From Planctomycetota bacterium (GTDB lineage Bacteria; Planctomycetota; UBA1135; GCA-002686595): a stretch of 43,831 nucleotides of DNA. Both the position numbers and the translations under genes were made by a program. The notes below the pieces were generated by a model, which was given only the letters and a program-made list of their open reading frames with translations, did no database searches and was not told the DNA's origin. Shown here in pieces: positions 14,539 through 21,576 of the stretch. The stretch's first letter is position 1. Every line of letters begins with the position of its first letter. The stretch covers positions 1-43,831 of the forward strand of contig JARGPD010000012.1 in assembly GCA_029212845.1 (NCBI GenBank), given 5' to 3'.

Positions 14539-15939
14539 CTACTCGCCGTCGAAGTAGTCGCGCCCGATCAGCTCGTCGGGCATGCAGGTCATCTCGTCCT
14601 TGGCGGCCGGGTCGTCGTGGGCGTAGCGATAGCCCTTGCCGTAGCCGGCCTCCTTCATGAGGTTGGTCGAGGCGTTGCGCAGGTGCAGCGGGACCGGGCC
14701 GGCGCCCTCCTTCTCGACGTCCGCGCGCGCTAGCGAGTAGGCCACGTAGGCCGAGTTGTCCTTGGGCGCGCGGGCGAGGTAGACCGCGGCTTGGACCAGG
14801 GCCAGCTCGCCCTCGGGGCTCCCGAGCCGGTGGAAGGTCTCGTCCGCATCGAGGCAGACGCGCAGGGCGTTCGTGTCCGCCAGGCCGATGTCCTCGACCG
14901 CCATGCGAATCAGACGCCGGGCGAGGAAGCGTCGGTCCTCGCCGGACTCGAGCATGCGCGTCAGCCAGTAGACCGCAGCGGTCGCGTCCGAGTTGCGCAC
15001 GCTCTTGTGCATCGCCGAGGTGAGGTTGTAGTGCTCCTCGCCAGCCTTGTCGTAGTGCAGCTGCTTGTGCTGCACCGCCTCCATCAGCAGCGCCGGGGTG
15101 AGCTCCGGCGCAGGTCTTACAGGCTTTCCCTGCAACCGTTCGTCACCCCGAGCGTCTTCAGGACACCTATCCCCATCGGGTGGGTGGGGGTTAGGGATGG
15201 GTGAGACGGGCACCTCGCCGCCTCCTCCCGACTCCGAAGACACACCCGCCAGACCAGCCGCCGTCTCGAGCAAGGTCAGCGCCCGCCGCGCGTCCCCGTC
15301 CGAGGCCCGCGCGATCGCCTCCAGCGCGCGGTCGCTCGCCACCAGTCCACCCGCCAGCCCGTGCTCGTCGTCGACCGCGCGCCGCAGGATCGCCACGACG
15401 TCCTCGATCCGCAGCGGCTCCAGGATCAAGGTGCGCGAGCGCGACAGCAGCGCCGGGATCACCTCGAAGCTGGGGTTCTCGGTCGTCGCCCCGATCAGCA
15501 GGATGTCGCCGCGCTCGACGTAGGGCAGGAAGGCGTCCTGCTGGGCCTTGTTGAAGCGATGGATCTCATCGACGAACAAGAGCGTGCGCAGGCCGTTGCG
15601 CCTGCGCATCTCCTCGCTCTCGGCCATCACCCGGCGGATCTCCTTGATGCCCGACATGACCGCCGAGAAGGGCACGAAGCGCATGCCGCTCGAGCGCGCG
15701 ACCAGCCGCGCGACCGTCGTCTTGCCGGTCCCCGGAGGTCCCCAAAAGATCAAGCTCTGGCCGATGCCCTCCTCGATCACGCGCCGCAGCAGCTTGCCGT
15801 CGCCGACGAGGTGCTGCTGGCCCACGTAGTCCTCGAGCGTGCGCGGGCGCATGCGCTCGGCCAGCGGTGCGTCGGCCGGGACCTCGAGGTCGAGCTCGTC
15901 GGTCGCCGAGGGCTCCTCACCGAACAGCGAGCCGCTCAT
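14539..15939 (-). CDS. rarA: Replication-associated recombination protein A (RarA/MgsA AAA+ ATPase)
   Basis: A 466-residue AAA+ ATPase of the RarA/MgsA/WRNIP1 family, related to the clamp loader and acting at stalled replication forks. Features: MRPRTLEDYVGQQHLVG, Walker A GPPGTGKTT (67-75), Walker B LLFVDEIHRF, sensor 1 GATTENPSFEV, arginine-finger region LLSRSRTL, and the C-terminal tetramerisation part (AGEEHYNLTSAMHKSVR, LHLRNASTNLMKEAGYG). Between the lid and C-terminal domains (about 234-278) lies an extra Pro/Gly-rich segment not expected in the family, encoded by DNA with a palindromic core. The ATG overlaps the stop of the upstream RNA methyltransferase gene (ATGA). A longer open frame upstream is only the shadow of that gene. 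Confidence 0.95.
   Translation of the reverse strand: MSGSLFGEEPSATDELDLEVPADAPLAERMRPRTLEDYVGQQHLVGDGKLLRRVIEEGIGQSLIFWGPPGTGKTTVARLVARSSGMRFVPFSAVMSGIKEIRRVMAESEEMRRRNGLRTLLFVDEIHRFNKAQQDAFLPYVERGDILLIGATTENPSFEVIPALLSRSRTLILEPLRIEDVVAILRRAVDDEHGLAGGLVASDRALEAIARASDGDARRALTLLETAAGLAGVSSESGGGGEVPVSPIPNPHPPDGDRCPEDARGDERLQGKPVRPAPELTPALLMEAVQHKQLHYDKAGEEHYNLTSAMHKSVRNSDATAAVYWLTRMLESGEDRRFLARRLIRMAVEDIGLADTNALRVCLDADETFHRLGSPEGELALVQAAVYLARAPKDNSAYVAYSLARADVEKEGAGPVPLHLRNASTNLMKEAGYGKGYRYAHDDPAAKDEMTCMPDELIGRDYFDGE
15164..15203. repeat. Palindromic element inserted in frame in rarA
   Basis: CACCTATCCC (15164-15173) pairs with GGGATGGGTG (15194-15203) with one mismatch around a G-rich 20-base loop. 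It is the core of the extra segment of RarA, which reads SPIPNPHPPDGDR on the coding strand. A palindromic core within an in-frame Pro-rich insertion is typical of REP- or MITE-like elements inserted into genes. No second copy was seen in this window. Confidence 0.45.
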
Positions 15940-16760
15940 GGACGCGCCTCGCCCGAGCCCGACACGCGGTCGGCCGCAAACAGGAGCAGCGAGGCTGCGA
16001 CCGTCACGTTGAGCGACTCGACCCCACCCGCCATCGGGATCGTCACGCCCTCGAAGGACCCCGCACCGTCGAGGGCGCTTCCGTCCCCCGACTCGGGTCC
16101 GATCCAGAGCGCCACGGGCCGGCGCCAGTCGAAGCGCTTGGGATCCGCGCCGCCGCGCGTGTCCGCGCGCACCTGCACGAGCCCCGCCGCCAGCAGCGCG
16201 GCCGCGGCCTCGGCCGCCGAGCCCGCCGCGAACACCGGCAGCCGCAAGAGGCTCCCCATCGACCCCCGCAGGGCCCGCGGGTTGTGCGGCGACACGCCGC
16301 CGGAGACCCACACCAGGGCGCTCGCCCCGGCGGCCTCGGCGCTGCGTGCGAGGGCCCCGAGGTTGACCGGGTCCGCGATGCCACAGACGACCAGCACCAA
16401 GGGCAGCCCGTCGCCGAGCAGCTCGGCCAGCTCCCCCACCGGGACCTCCCGCGGCGCCCGCGCCAGCCCCACGATCCCGGGGCCACTCTTCAAGGTCCCG
16501 ATGCGCGCTAGGAGCCCCGCCTCCACCGGCGTCGCGCCCGCACCAGCCAGCTCCGCCAAGCGCTCCGTGCGCTCCTCGGAGACCAGCAGCAGCTCGAACT
16601 CCAAGCCCTCAGCCAGTGCCTCGTCGACCAGCCGGTCACCCTCGAGCAAGAGCAGCTGCGGCAGCTTGCCCGCCACCGCAGCGCGCACGCGCTTGATCCC
16701 GGCATTGCTCGCGGACCGGATCACCGCGCGCTCGTCCTCGTGCCTCTCCTTGCTACCCAT
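15936..16760 (-). CDS. TrmH/SpoU family RNA 2'-O-methyltransferase
   Basis: A 274-residue SPOUT-class methyltransferase that would transfer a methyl group from S-adenosylmethionine to a ribose 2'-OH in rRNA or tRNA. An N-terminal substrate-binding region (RSASNAGIKRVRA, LLLLEGDRLVDEAL) precedes the catalytic fold with family motifs ADPVNLGALARSAEAAGAS, LWIGPESGDG and the knot motif IPMAGGVESLNVTVAASLLL. This resembles RlmB/TrmH-type enzymes; the target nucleotide cannot be assigned. The ATG at 16760 (MGSKERHED) is chosen; ATG 16769 is equally possible. The stop overlaps the rarA start, so the two genes are probably co-transcribed. The promoter is shared divergently with rsgA. Confidence 0.88.
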   Translation of the reverse strand: MGSKERHEDERAVIRSASNAGIKRVRAAVAGKLPQLLLLEGDRLVDEALAEGLEFELLLVSEERTERLAELAGAGATPVEAGLLARIGTLKSGPGIVGLARAPREVPVGELAELLGDGLPLVLVVCGIADPVNLGALARSAEAAGASALVWVSGGVSPHNPRALRGSMGSLLRLPVFAAGSAAEAAAALLAAGLVQVRADTRGGADPKRFDWRRPVALWIGPESGDGSALDGAGSFEGVTIPMAGGVESLNVTVAASLLLFAADRVSGSGEARP

Positions 16761-16811
16761 GCCGACCATTATGCCGACGCCAGCGCCGCTCCCGCCCACC
16801 TCCATCGATCC

Positions 16812-16858
16812 CTTGGAAGCGCCTCCCCAAAGCCTTCCAGGCCCCCGCGCTTTCCAAG
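16812..16858. promoter_or_regulatory. Inverted repeat in the trmH-like/rsgA divergent spacer
   Basis: CTTGGAAGCGC (16812-16822) is the reverse complement of GCGCTTTCCAAG (16847-16858) apart from one extra T. It lies in the 125-bp spacer between the divergent methyltransferase and rsgA genes, 28 bases before the rsgA ATG. It could be a shared operator or a leader hairpin. Confidence 0.35.
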
Positions 16859-16885
16859 ACCGAGGCTGGCGGCGATGATCCTCCC

Positions 16886-17896
16886 ATGATCGAGCCCTCC
16901 CCCGAACGCCCCAAGCCGTCCGATCCCTCTGGCTTCGTGACCGGCCGCGTGCTGCGTGTCGACGCCAAGGTCGTACACGTCGACGTGGGCGGCGAGGTGC
17001 GCCACTGCGCCATCCGCGGCAAGCTCTTCGAGAACCTCGGCCGGTCCAAGAACCCGGTCACCGTCGGCGACCTCGTCCAGGTCGATCCCCAGGGCGACCC
17101 CCAGTCGATCGAGTCGGTGCACCCGCGCCGCAACAAGCTCAGCCGCATCGCCTCGGCCCACGACCCGCGCGAGCAGGTGCTCTTCGCCAACGTCGACCAG
17201 ATGTTCGTGGTCGCTTCGGTCGCCAAGCCCGGCTTCTCCAGCAACCGCACCGACCGCATCCTCGCGGCCTGCCTGCACAACGAGATCCCGGTCACGCTGA
17301 TCCTCAACAAGGTCGACCTCGACAAGCAAGGCGTGGTCGAGGACCTGGTCGCGACCTACGAGGCCGCCGGCATCCCGCTGCTGCAGACCTGCGCGGTCGA
17401 GGGTCCTGACGCGCCCGGCATCGCCGACCTGCGCGCCGCCCTCGACGGCCGTGTCTCGGCCTTCTATGGCGCGTCCGGGGTGGGCAAGTCGACCCTGCTC
17501 AACACCCTCGACGAGACGCTCAAGATCAAGGTCGGCAAGATCAGCAAGTACTGGACGGCCGGCAAGCACACCACCAGCTACTCCCAGATGCACCGCCTCG
17601 CGATCGGCGAGGACAGCTGGGTCATCGACACGCCGGGCATCCGCGTCTTCCGCCTGTTCGACGTCAAGGCCGGCCGCCTGCGCGACCTGTTCCCCGAGTT
17701 CGCCAAGCACCAGCGCAGCTGCCACTTCCCCAACTGCTCCCACGACCACGAGCCCGACTGCGCCGTCTACGACGCGGTCGAGTCCGGCGAGATCGCGCCC
17801 ACACGCTTCGCCAGCTACCTCGAGCTGCTCGACGAGGAGCAAGGCGCGCCTGAGGGCGACGGCGAGGGCCCCTCCGAAGACGGGCCGACCGCCTGA
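16886..17896 (+). CDS. rsgA: Ribosome small-subunit biogenesis GTPase RsgA
   Basis: A 336-residue circularly permuted GTPase that checks late maturation of the 30S subunit. The N-terminal OB-fold (GRVLRVDAKVVHVDVGGEVR) is followed by the permuted G motifs: G4 LILNKVDL, then G1 GASGVGKSTLLN, G2-region KHTTSYSQMH and G3 DTPGIRVF. The C-terminal zinc finger is visible as CHFPNCSHDHEPDC. Length and motif order are normal for RsgA. The acidic tail after the zinc domain is short. The ATG at 16886 follows a small divergent spacer. A VOC-family gene begins seven bases after the stop and is probably in the same transcript. Confidence 0.96.
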   Translation: MIEPSPERPKPSDPSGFVTGRVLRVDAKVVHVDVGGEVRHCAIRGKLFENLGRSKNPVTVGDLVQVDPQGDPQSIESVHPRRNKLSRIASAHDPREQVLFANVDQMFVVASVAKPGFSSNRTDRILAACLHNEIPVTLILNKVDLDKQGVVEDLVATYEAAGIPLLQTCAVEGPDAPGIADLRAALDGRVSAFYGASGVGKSTLLNTLDETLKIKVGKISKYWTAGKHTTSYSQMHRLAIGEDSWVIDTPGIRVFRLFDVKAGRLRDLFPEFAKHQRSCHFPNCSHDHEPDCAVYDAVESGEIAPTRFASYLELLDEEQGAPEGDGEGPSEDGPTA

Positions 17897-17903
17897 GCTC
17901 GCC

Positions 17904-18254
17904 ATGGCACCCGCGCGACTGAGCCACGTCTTCCTGCTCGCCCGGGACTTCGGCGCGCTGGTCGACTTCTACCACCGCACCCTGGGGCTCGCGCTCTTGC
18001 ACCACGCCGAGGGTGAGTTCGCGTTCCTGGACCTCGGCGGCCCGCGCCTCGCGATCTACCCCGGCCGGAGTGACGCCGACACCAGCGCTCCGCACTGGTT
18101 CCTGGTGCTCGATGTCGACGACGTCGAGGCTGCTGCCGCGGACCTGCGCGAGCGCGGGGTCGAGGTCGAGCCCGTGCGCAGCGTGCCCTTCGGCCGCGCC
18201 GCCGACCTGGCCGATCCCGAGGGCAACCGCATCGAGCTGCACCAGGCCGACTAG
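17904..18254 (+). CDS. VOC (glyoxalase/bleomycin-resistance fold) family protein
   Basis: A single-domain 116-residue protein of the vicinal-oxygen-chelate superfamily. Typical segments are LSHVFLLARDFGALVDFYHRTLGL at the N terminus, FAFLDLGGPRLAIYPG in the middle, LVLDVDDVEAAAADLRERGVEV, and the C-terminal metal-site strand DLADPEGNRIELHQ. Likely metal ligands are His8 and the C-terminal Glu. Members include glyoxalases, dioxygenases and resistance proteins, so the reaction is unknown. The ATG lies seven bases after the rsgA stop. It ends before a hairpin that separates it from the convergent peptidase gene. Confidence 0.85.
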   Translation: MAPARLSHVFLLARDFGALVDFYHRTLGLALLHHAEGEFAFLDLGGPRLAIYPGRSDADTSAPHWFLVLDVDDVEAAAADLRERGVEVEPVRSVPFGRAADLADPEGNRIELHQAD

Positions 18255-18262
18255 CTCGCCCA

Positions 18263-18292
18263 GCGCGGCCTCGAGTCGACGCGAGGCCACGC
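18263..18292. terminator. Hairpin between convergent VOC and isoaspartyl peptidase genes
   Basis: GGCCTCG (18267-18273) pairs with CGAGGCC (18282-18288) around an 8-base loop, extended past one mismatch by GCG/CGC. It lies nine bases after the VOC stop in the 92-bp convergent spacer. No clear T tract is seen. Confidence 0.5.
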
Positions 18293-18346
18293 GACGCGCC
18301 GAGCTCCCCCCGCCGCAACGACCACGCCCGAGCCCGACCGCGCGTC

Positions 18347-19432
18347 TCAGTCGAGGTCCTCGACCTCCTCCCAGATGCGCACCTCGAAGCGACCGCCCGC
18401 GTCGGCCGCCGCGCGCAGCATGCCGGTCGTGTTGTAGTTCATCGTGATGTTGCCGGCGTGGTCCACGCACACGACCCCGCCGACGCCCTCGTCGAGCAAG
18501 GCCATCGTCTCGGCCGCAGCCCGGTCCAGGTCGAGCCCGAGGTAGTCCATGCGCGCCGAGATGTCGCGGGCGATGCCATGGCGGATGAACTCCTCGCCGA
18601 CTCCCGTGGCCGACACGGCGCAGGTCGCGTCGTTCGCGTAGGTGCCGGCGCCAACGATCGGCGAGTCCCCGATGCGGCCGAAGCTCTTGGCCGTCAGGCC
18701 GCCGGTGCTGGTGCCGGCAGCTAGGTGGCCGCTGCCATCGAGCACCGCGCAGCCGACGGTGCCGAAGGTCGAGGCCGGCGCGTCCTCCTCGGCCAGCCGC
18801 GCCATCGCGCGGGCATCGAGGGCCGAGCGCTCCGCCGGGGTGACGTCCAGCAGACCGGCGCTCCGACGCTCCTCGAGCACGCGGTGCAGGTACGCGCGGT
18901 TCGGCTCGGTGTCGAACCAGCTGTTGTCGACACGCTCGACCGGCTGCGTGTCCGCGAAGGCCTCGGCGCCTTCCGCGACGAACAGCACGTGCCGCGTCTC
19001 GGTCATCACCAGGCGCGCCAGGGTGATCGGGTGGCGCACGGTGGTCACGCCGCCGACCGCGCCGCACGCCAAGGTCGCGCCGTCCATGATCGACGCGTCC
19101 AGCTCGTGGCGCTCCTCGGCCGTGTAGACCGCGCCACGCCCCGAATTGAAGTTCGGGTCATCCTCGAGGCTGCGGATCACGAGCTCGACCACCTCGAGGG
19201 CCCCAGCTCCCGATTCGAGCGCGTCGCGGCCGAGGGTCAGCGCGTGCTCGAGGCCACCGACGATCGCCGCGCGCTCGGCCGCGGACATGCTGCGCGACGG
19301 CGAGCCCGCCCCGCCGTGGATCACGATCGCAAAGCCCGGCGCCGGGTGCGGAGCGTCGCTGTCGTTCGCGACCAGGGGGCTGGCACAGGCGGCCAAGGAC
19401 AGGAGCAGCAGGCTGGGGAGGGTCTTCATCAC
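18347..19432 (-). CDS. Isoaspartyl peptidase/L-asparaginase (Ntn-hydrolase), lipoprotein
   Basis: A 361-residue plant-type asparaginase/isoaspartyl aminopeptidase (family T2). It would hydrolyse asparagine or beta-aspartyl dipeptides from damaged proteins. The N terminus MMKTLPSLLLLSLAACAS is a lipoprotein signal with lipobox LAAC, so the enzyme is probably membrane-anchored outside the cytoplasm. Then come FAIVIHGGAG, NSGRGAVYTA and HELDASIMDG, all family blocks. The autocatalytic nucleophile is the Thr of FGTVGCAV (Thr225), which becomes the N terminus of the small subunit; downstream blocks are GRIGDSPIVGAGTYA and NYNTTGM. The length suits the family plus export signal. It stands alone between a convergent VOC gene and a co-directional DUF2752 gene. 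Confidence 0.93.
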   Translation of the reverse strand: MMKTLPSLLLLSLAACASPLVANDSDAPHPAPGFAIVIHGGAGSPSRSMSAAERAAIVGGLEHALTLGRDALESGAGALEVVELVIRSLEDDPNFNSGRGAVYTAEERHELDASIMDGATLACGAVGGVTTVRHPITLARLVMTETRHVLFVAEGAEAFADTQPVERVDNSWFDTEPNRAYLHRVLEERRSAGLLDVTPAERSALDARAMARLAEEDAPASTFGTVGCAVLDGSGHLAAGTSTGGLTAKSFGRIGDSPIVGAGTYANDATCAVSATGVGEEFIRHGIARDISARMDYLGLDLDRAAAETMALLDEGVGGVVCVDHAGNITMNYNTTGMLRAAADAGGRFEVRIWEEVEDLD

Positions 19433-19523
19433 CCCAGCATTCCAAGGCCGCGCCGAAAGGCAAGCGCCGAGGCCGGGACAGCGCGCCCTCGTCGGGCTGC
19501 CGCTCGCCGCTAGCGCGTCCCGC

Positions 19524-19958
19524 TCAGTGGATCGCGAGCTTGTAGACCCACGAGCCCAGCACCACAGCCGCCGAGCCCGCCAGGATCCAGCGCCAGGGCG
19601 CCTGCACGCGGTCGCGCTCCAGGTCAGCGCCCTGGAGGTGCCGCGCGAGCACGAACAGGGGCGCGGCGAGGGCCAGCAGCCCGAGCAGGGTCCCGAGCGG
19701 CTGGGTGGCGAGGGAGGCCAAGGGCGCGCCGTCGGCGAAGTGCGCCACCGACGTGGTCACGCCGCAGCCGGGGCAGGGCACGTCGAGGTACGCCTCGAAG
19801 CTGCACGGCTCGAGCCCCAGCTGCTGGTGCGTGCCGAGCCCGCCCGACTCCGGATCCGTCCAGCGCCCCATGGCCCACAGGCCCGCGGGCCCGAGCAGGC
19901 CGAAGCCCAGCAGCGCGTAGTGCGGCGCGCCACGGCGAGGGCTGGGGGTCGACTCCAT
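19524..19958 (-). CDS. DUF2752 family membrane protein
   Basis: A small membrane protein of 144 residues. The family signature is the Cys-rich block CSFEAYLDVPCPGCGVTTS, with the hallmark CPGCG-x-TTS. Hydrophobic segments precede it (YALLGFGLLGPAGLWAMG) and follow it (two, near residues 82-102 and 122-140). DUF2752 proteins have no established function. The ATG at 19958 is chosen because the upstream extension of the frame looks non-coding. The gene is divergent from the lipoprotein gene at 20127 and lies 91 bases upstream of the peptidase gene on the same strand. Confidence 0.82.
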   Translation of the reverse strand: MESTPSPRRGAPHYALLGFGLLGPAGLWAMGRWTDPESGGLGTHQQLGLEPCSFEAYLDVPCPGCGVTTSVAHFADGAPLASLATQPLGTLLGLLALAAPLFVLARHLQGADLERDRVQAPWRWILAGSAAVVLGSWVYKLAIH

Positions 19959-20088
19959 GGGAAGGAGTCTAGCGCCGCCCGGCACGCACCGGTCCGCCGG
20001 CGTCCCCGGCTCGGCTTGTCCTGCAGCGAGCGGGGACGGAGCTCCAACGCAATTCTTGCGGCGGGTGGCGGACATGCGTCCGCCTCTC

Positions 20089-20106
20089 GTTCCTTGCGAT
20101 AGGAAC
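20089..20106. promoter_or_regulatory. GTTCCT/AGGAAC inverted repeat before the lipoprotein gene
   Basis: GTTCCT (20089-20094) and AGGAAC (20101-20106) form a perfect 6-bp inverted repeat around TGCGAT, 20 bases before the ATG at 20127. It may be an operator or a leader hairpin in the divergent promoter region. Evidence is limited to the symmetry. Confidence 0.3.
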
Positions 20107-20126
20107 CCCGTGACCCCAAGCCAACC

Positions 20127-21512
20127 ATGAAGAAGCTGACCCTTGTCCTAGGCCTCGCCCTCACCTCCCTGGCGTGCATCACCGAGCCAGCATTCATCTC
20201 CCAGGATGCCCAGGCCTACAACAAGACGCTGGATCAGGTCGCCAACGAGCAGGTGCTGCTCAACGTGGTGCGAGCCATGGAGCGTCGGCCCATGCGCATC
20301 ACCGAGATCGGCTCGATCGGCATGACCCGCAAGCAGGATGCCTCGGTCAGCCTGCCCTTCCCGTTCCACGACTGGAGGGGCAACACCGGCAAGGGCTCCT
20401 TGGGGTCCAGCGGCTCGCTCACACCGAGCTACGACGTCACCAACATGACCAGCCAGGAGTTCATGAACGGCTTCATGTCGCCGATCGACAAGGACACCTT
20501 CTGGAACTTCTGGGACGGTGGCTGGTCCCGGGAGATGCTGCTCTTCCTGCTCGTGGACGGCATCCGCTTGACCTGGGGCGGCGACGGCATCGACGACGCG
20601 ACGAAGAAAGAGCACCGCGTCGGCAACTCCCCCATGTCCCCGAGCCGCTTCGAGGCCTTCCAGCTCCTGGTCGCCTGGGCGGACGACTGGGAGGTCGAGG
20701 TGCAGCCCGGCAAGGCGAGCGCGGTCGGACCAGAGCTCGTCGGGTTGAGCGCGCAGCAGCTCGCTGGGACCACCCTCGCGGCGAACGAACAAGGCCTCGA
20801 GCTGGTCGCGCTCTGCGCCACGTGCAAGCATCCCAAGGGGCAGCAGAAGGCCCTCGCGCTTGAGCCCTGCGTGACCTCGAAGGCTGCTCCAAAACCGGCG
20901 AACGGTGCGAAGGGTACCGACAGCACCACGAAGGCCGGCGCCGCCGCGCCTGCCTGCGACCCGAAGCTGGCCTCGATCCACCAGCTCTACCGCAAGGGTT
21001 CGAAGGAGCGCAAGGTCCGGATCAACGTCCGGGAGGAGGACGACTCCGCCCAGATCAACCAGCTCATTGCGTTGACCAACGTCGACACACGCGGGGGTGA
21101 GCCTAACCTGGTCCGAAGGGAGCTCACCAACCTCACCCTTGAGTTCGATCTGCGCTCGCCGGAGGGCGCGATCTACTACCTCGGCGAGCTGATGCGGGCC
21201 GAGCCCCTATGGGGCAGCGGCTTCGACCGTCCGATCGTCGACACGAGCGAGGTCGCGCAGCTGACGACCTCCGTCGGAAGCCGCAGGCAGGTCGTGCGAA
21301 GCGACTGGAACCTCTTCCGTGCCATCGCGCTCGGAGACAAGCAGTCCGCCCTGCTCGAGGTGGAGTTCGAAGGCGTCCGCTACGGGATCCCGGCCGACGG
21401 GACCGCCGGCCGCTCGATGGCCTGCATCGACATGATCAACCAGATCGTCGCCCTGCAGCGCAAGGCCAAGGAGCTCAGCTCGACCCAGCGCATCCGGCTG
21501 ATCGGGAACTGA
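20127..21512 (+). CDS. Predicted lipoprotein of unknown function
   Basis: A 461-residue exported protein. The N terminus MKKLTLVLGLALTSLACITE is a lipoprotein signal with lipobox SLAC. The mature N-terminal region (NEQVLLNVVRAMERRPMRITEIGSI) resembles a group of hypothetical bacterial outer-membrane-associated proteins in which a similar LLNIVRA-type segment opens the domain; this is a loose recollection, not a family assignment. The middle is rich in Trp and aromatic residues (DTFWNFWDGGWSREM), and a Lys/Ala/Thr-rich linker with paired Cys residues (ALCATCKHPK) lies near 230-280. The C-terminal third looks globular. The polyferredoxin gene begins 64 bases downstream on the same strand; a functional link is unproven. 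Confidence 0.75.
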   Translation: MKKLTLVLGLALTSLACITEPAFISQDAQAYNKTLDQVANEQVLLNVVRAMERRPMRITEIGSIGMTRKQDASVSLPFPFHDWRGNTGKGSLGSSGSLTPSYDVTNMTSQEFMNGFMSPIDKDTFWNFWDGGWSREMLLFLLVDGIRLTWGGDGIDDATKKEHRVGNSPMSPSRFEAFQLLVAWADDWEVEVQPGKASAVGPELVGLSAQQLAGTTLAANEQGLELVALCATCKHPKGQQKALALEPCVTSKAAPKPANGAKGTDSTTKAGAAAPACDPKLASIHQLYRKGSKERKVRINVREEDDSAQINQLIALTNVDTRGGEPNLVRRELTNLTLEFDLRSPEGAIYYLGELMRAEPLWGSGFDRPIVDTSEVAQLTTSVGSRRQVVRSDWNLFRAIALGDKQSALLEVEFEGVRYGIPADGTAGRSMACIDMINQIVALQRKAKELSSTQRIRLIGN

Positions 21513-21576
21513 GCATGGGCGCAGGCGCGCGGCGGCGGCTCGGGCTAACCTCTGGGGCCGCCGTGGCCCCGCCCAG

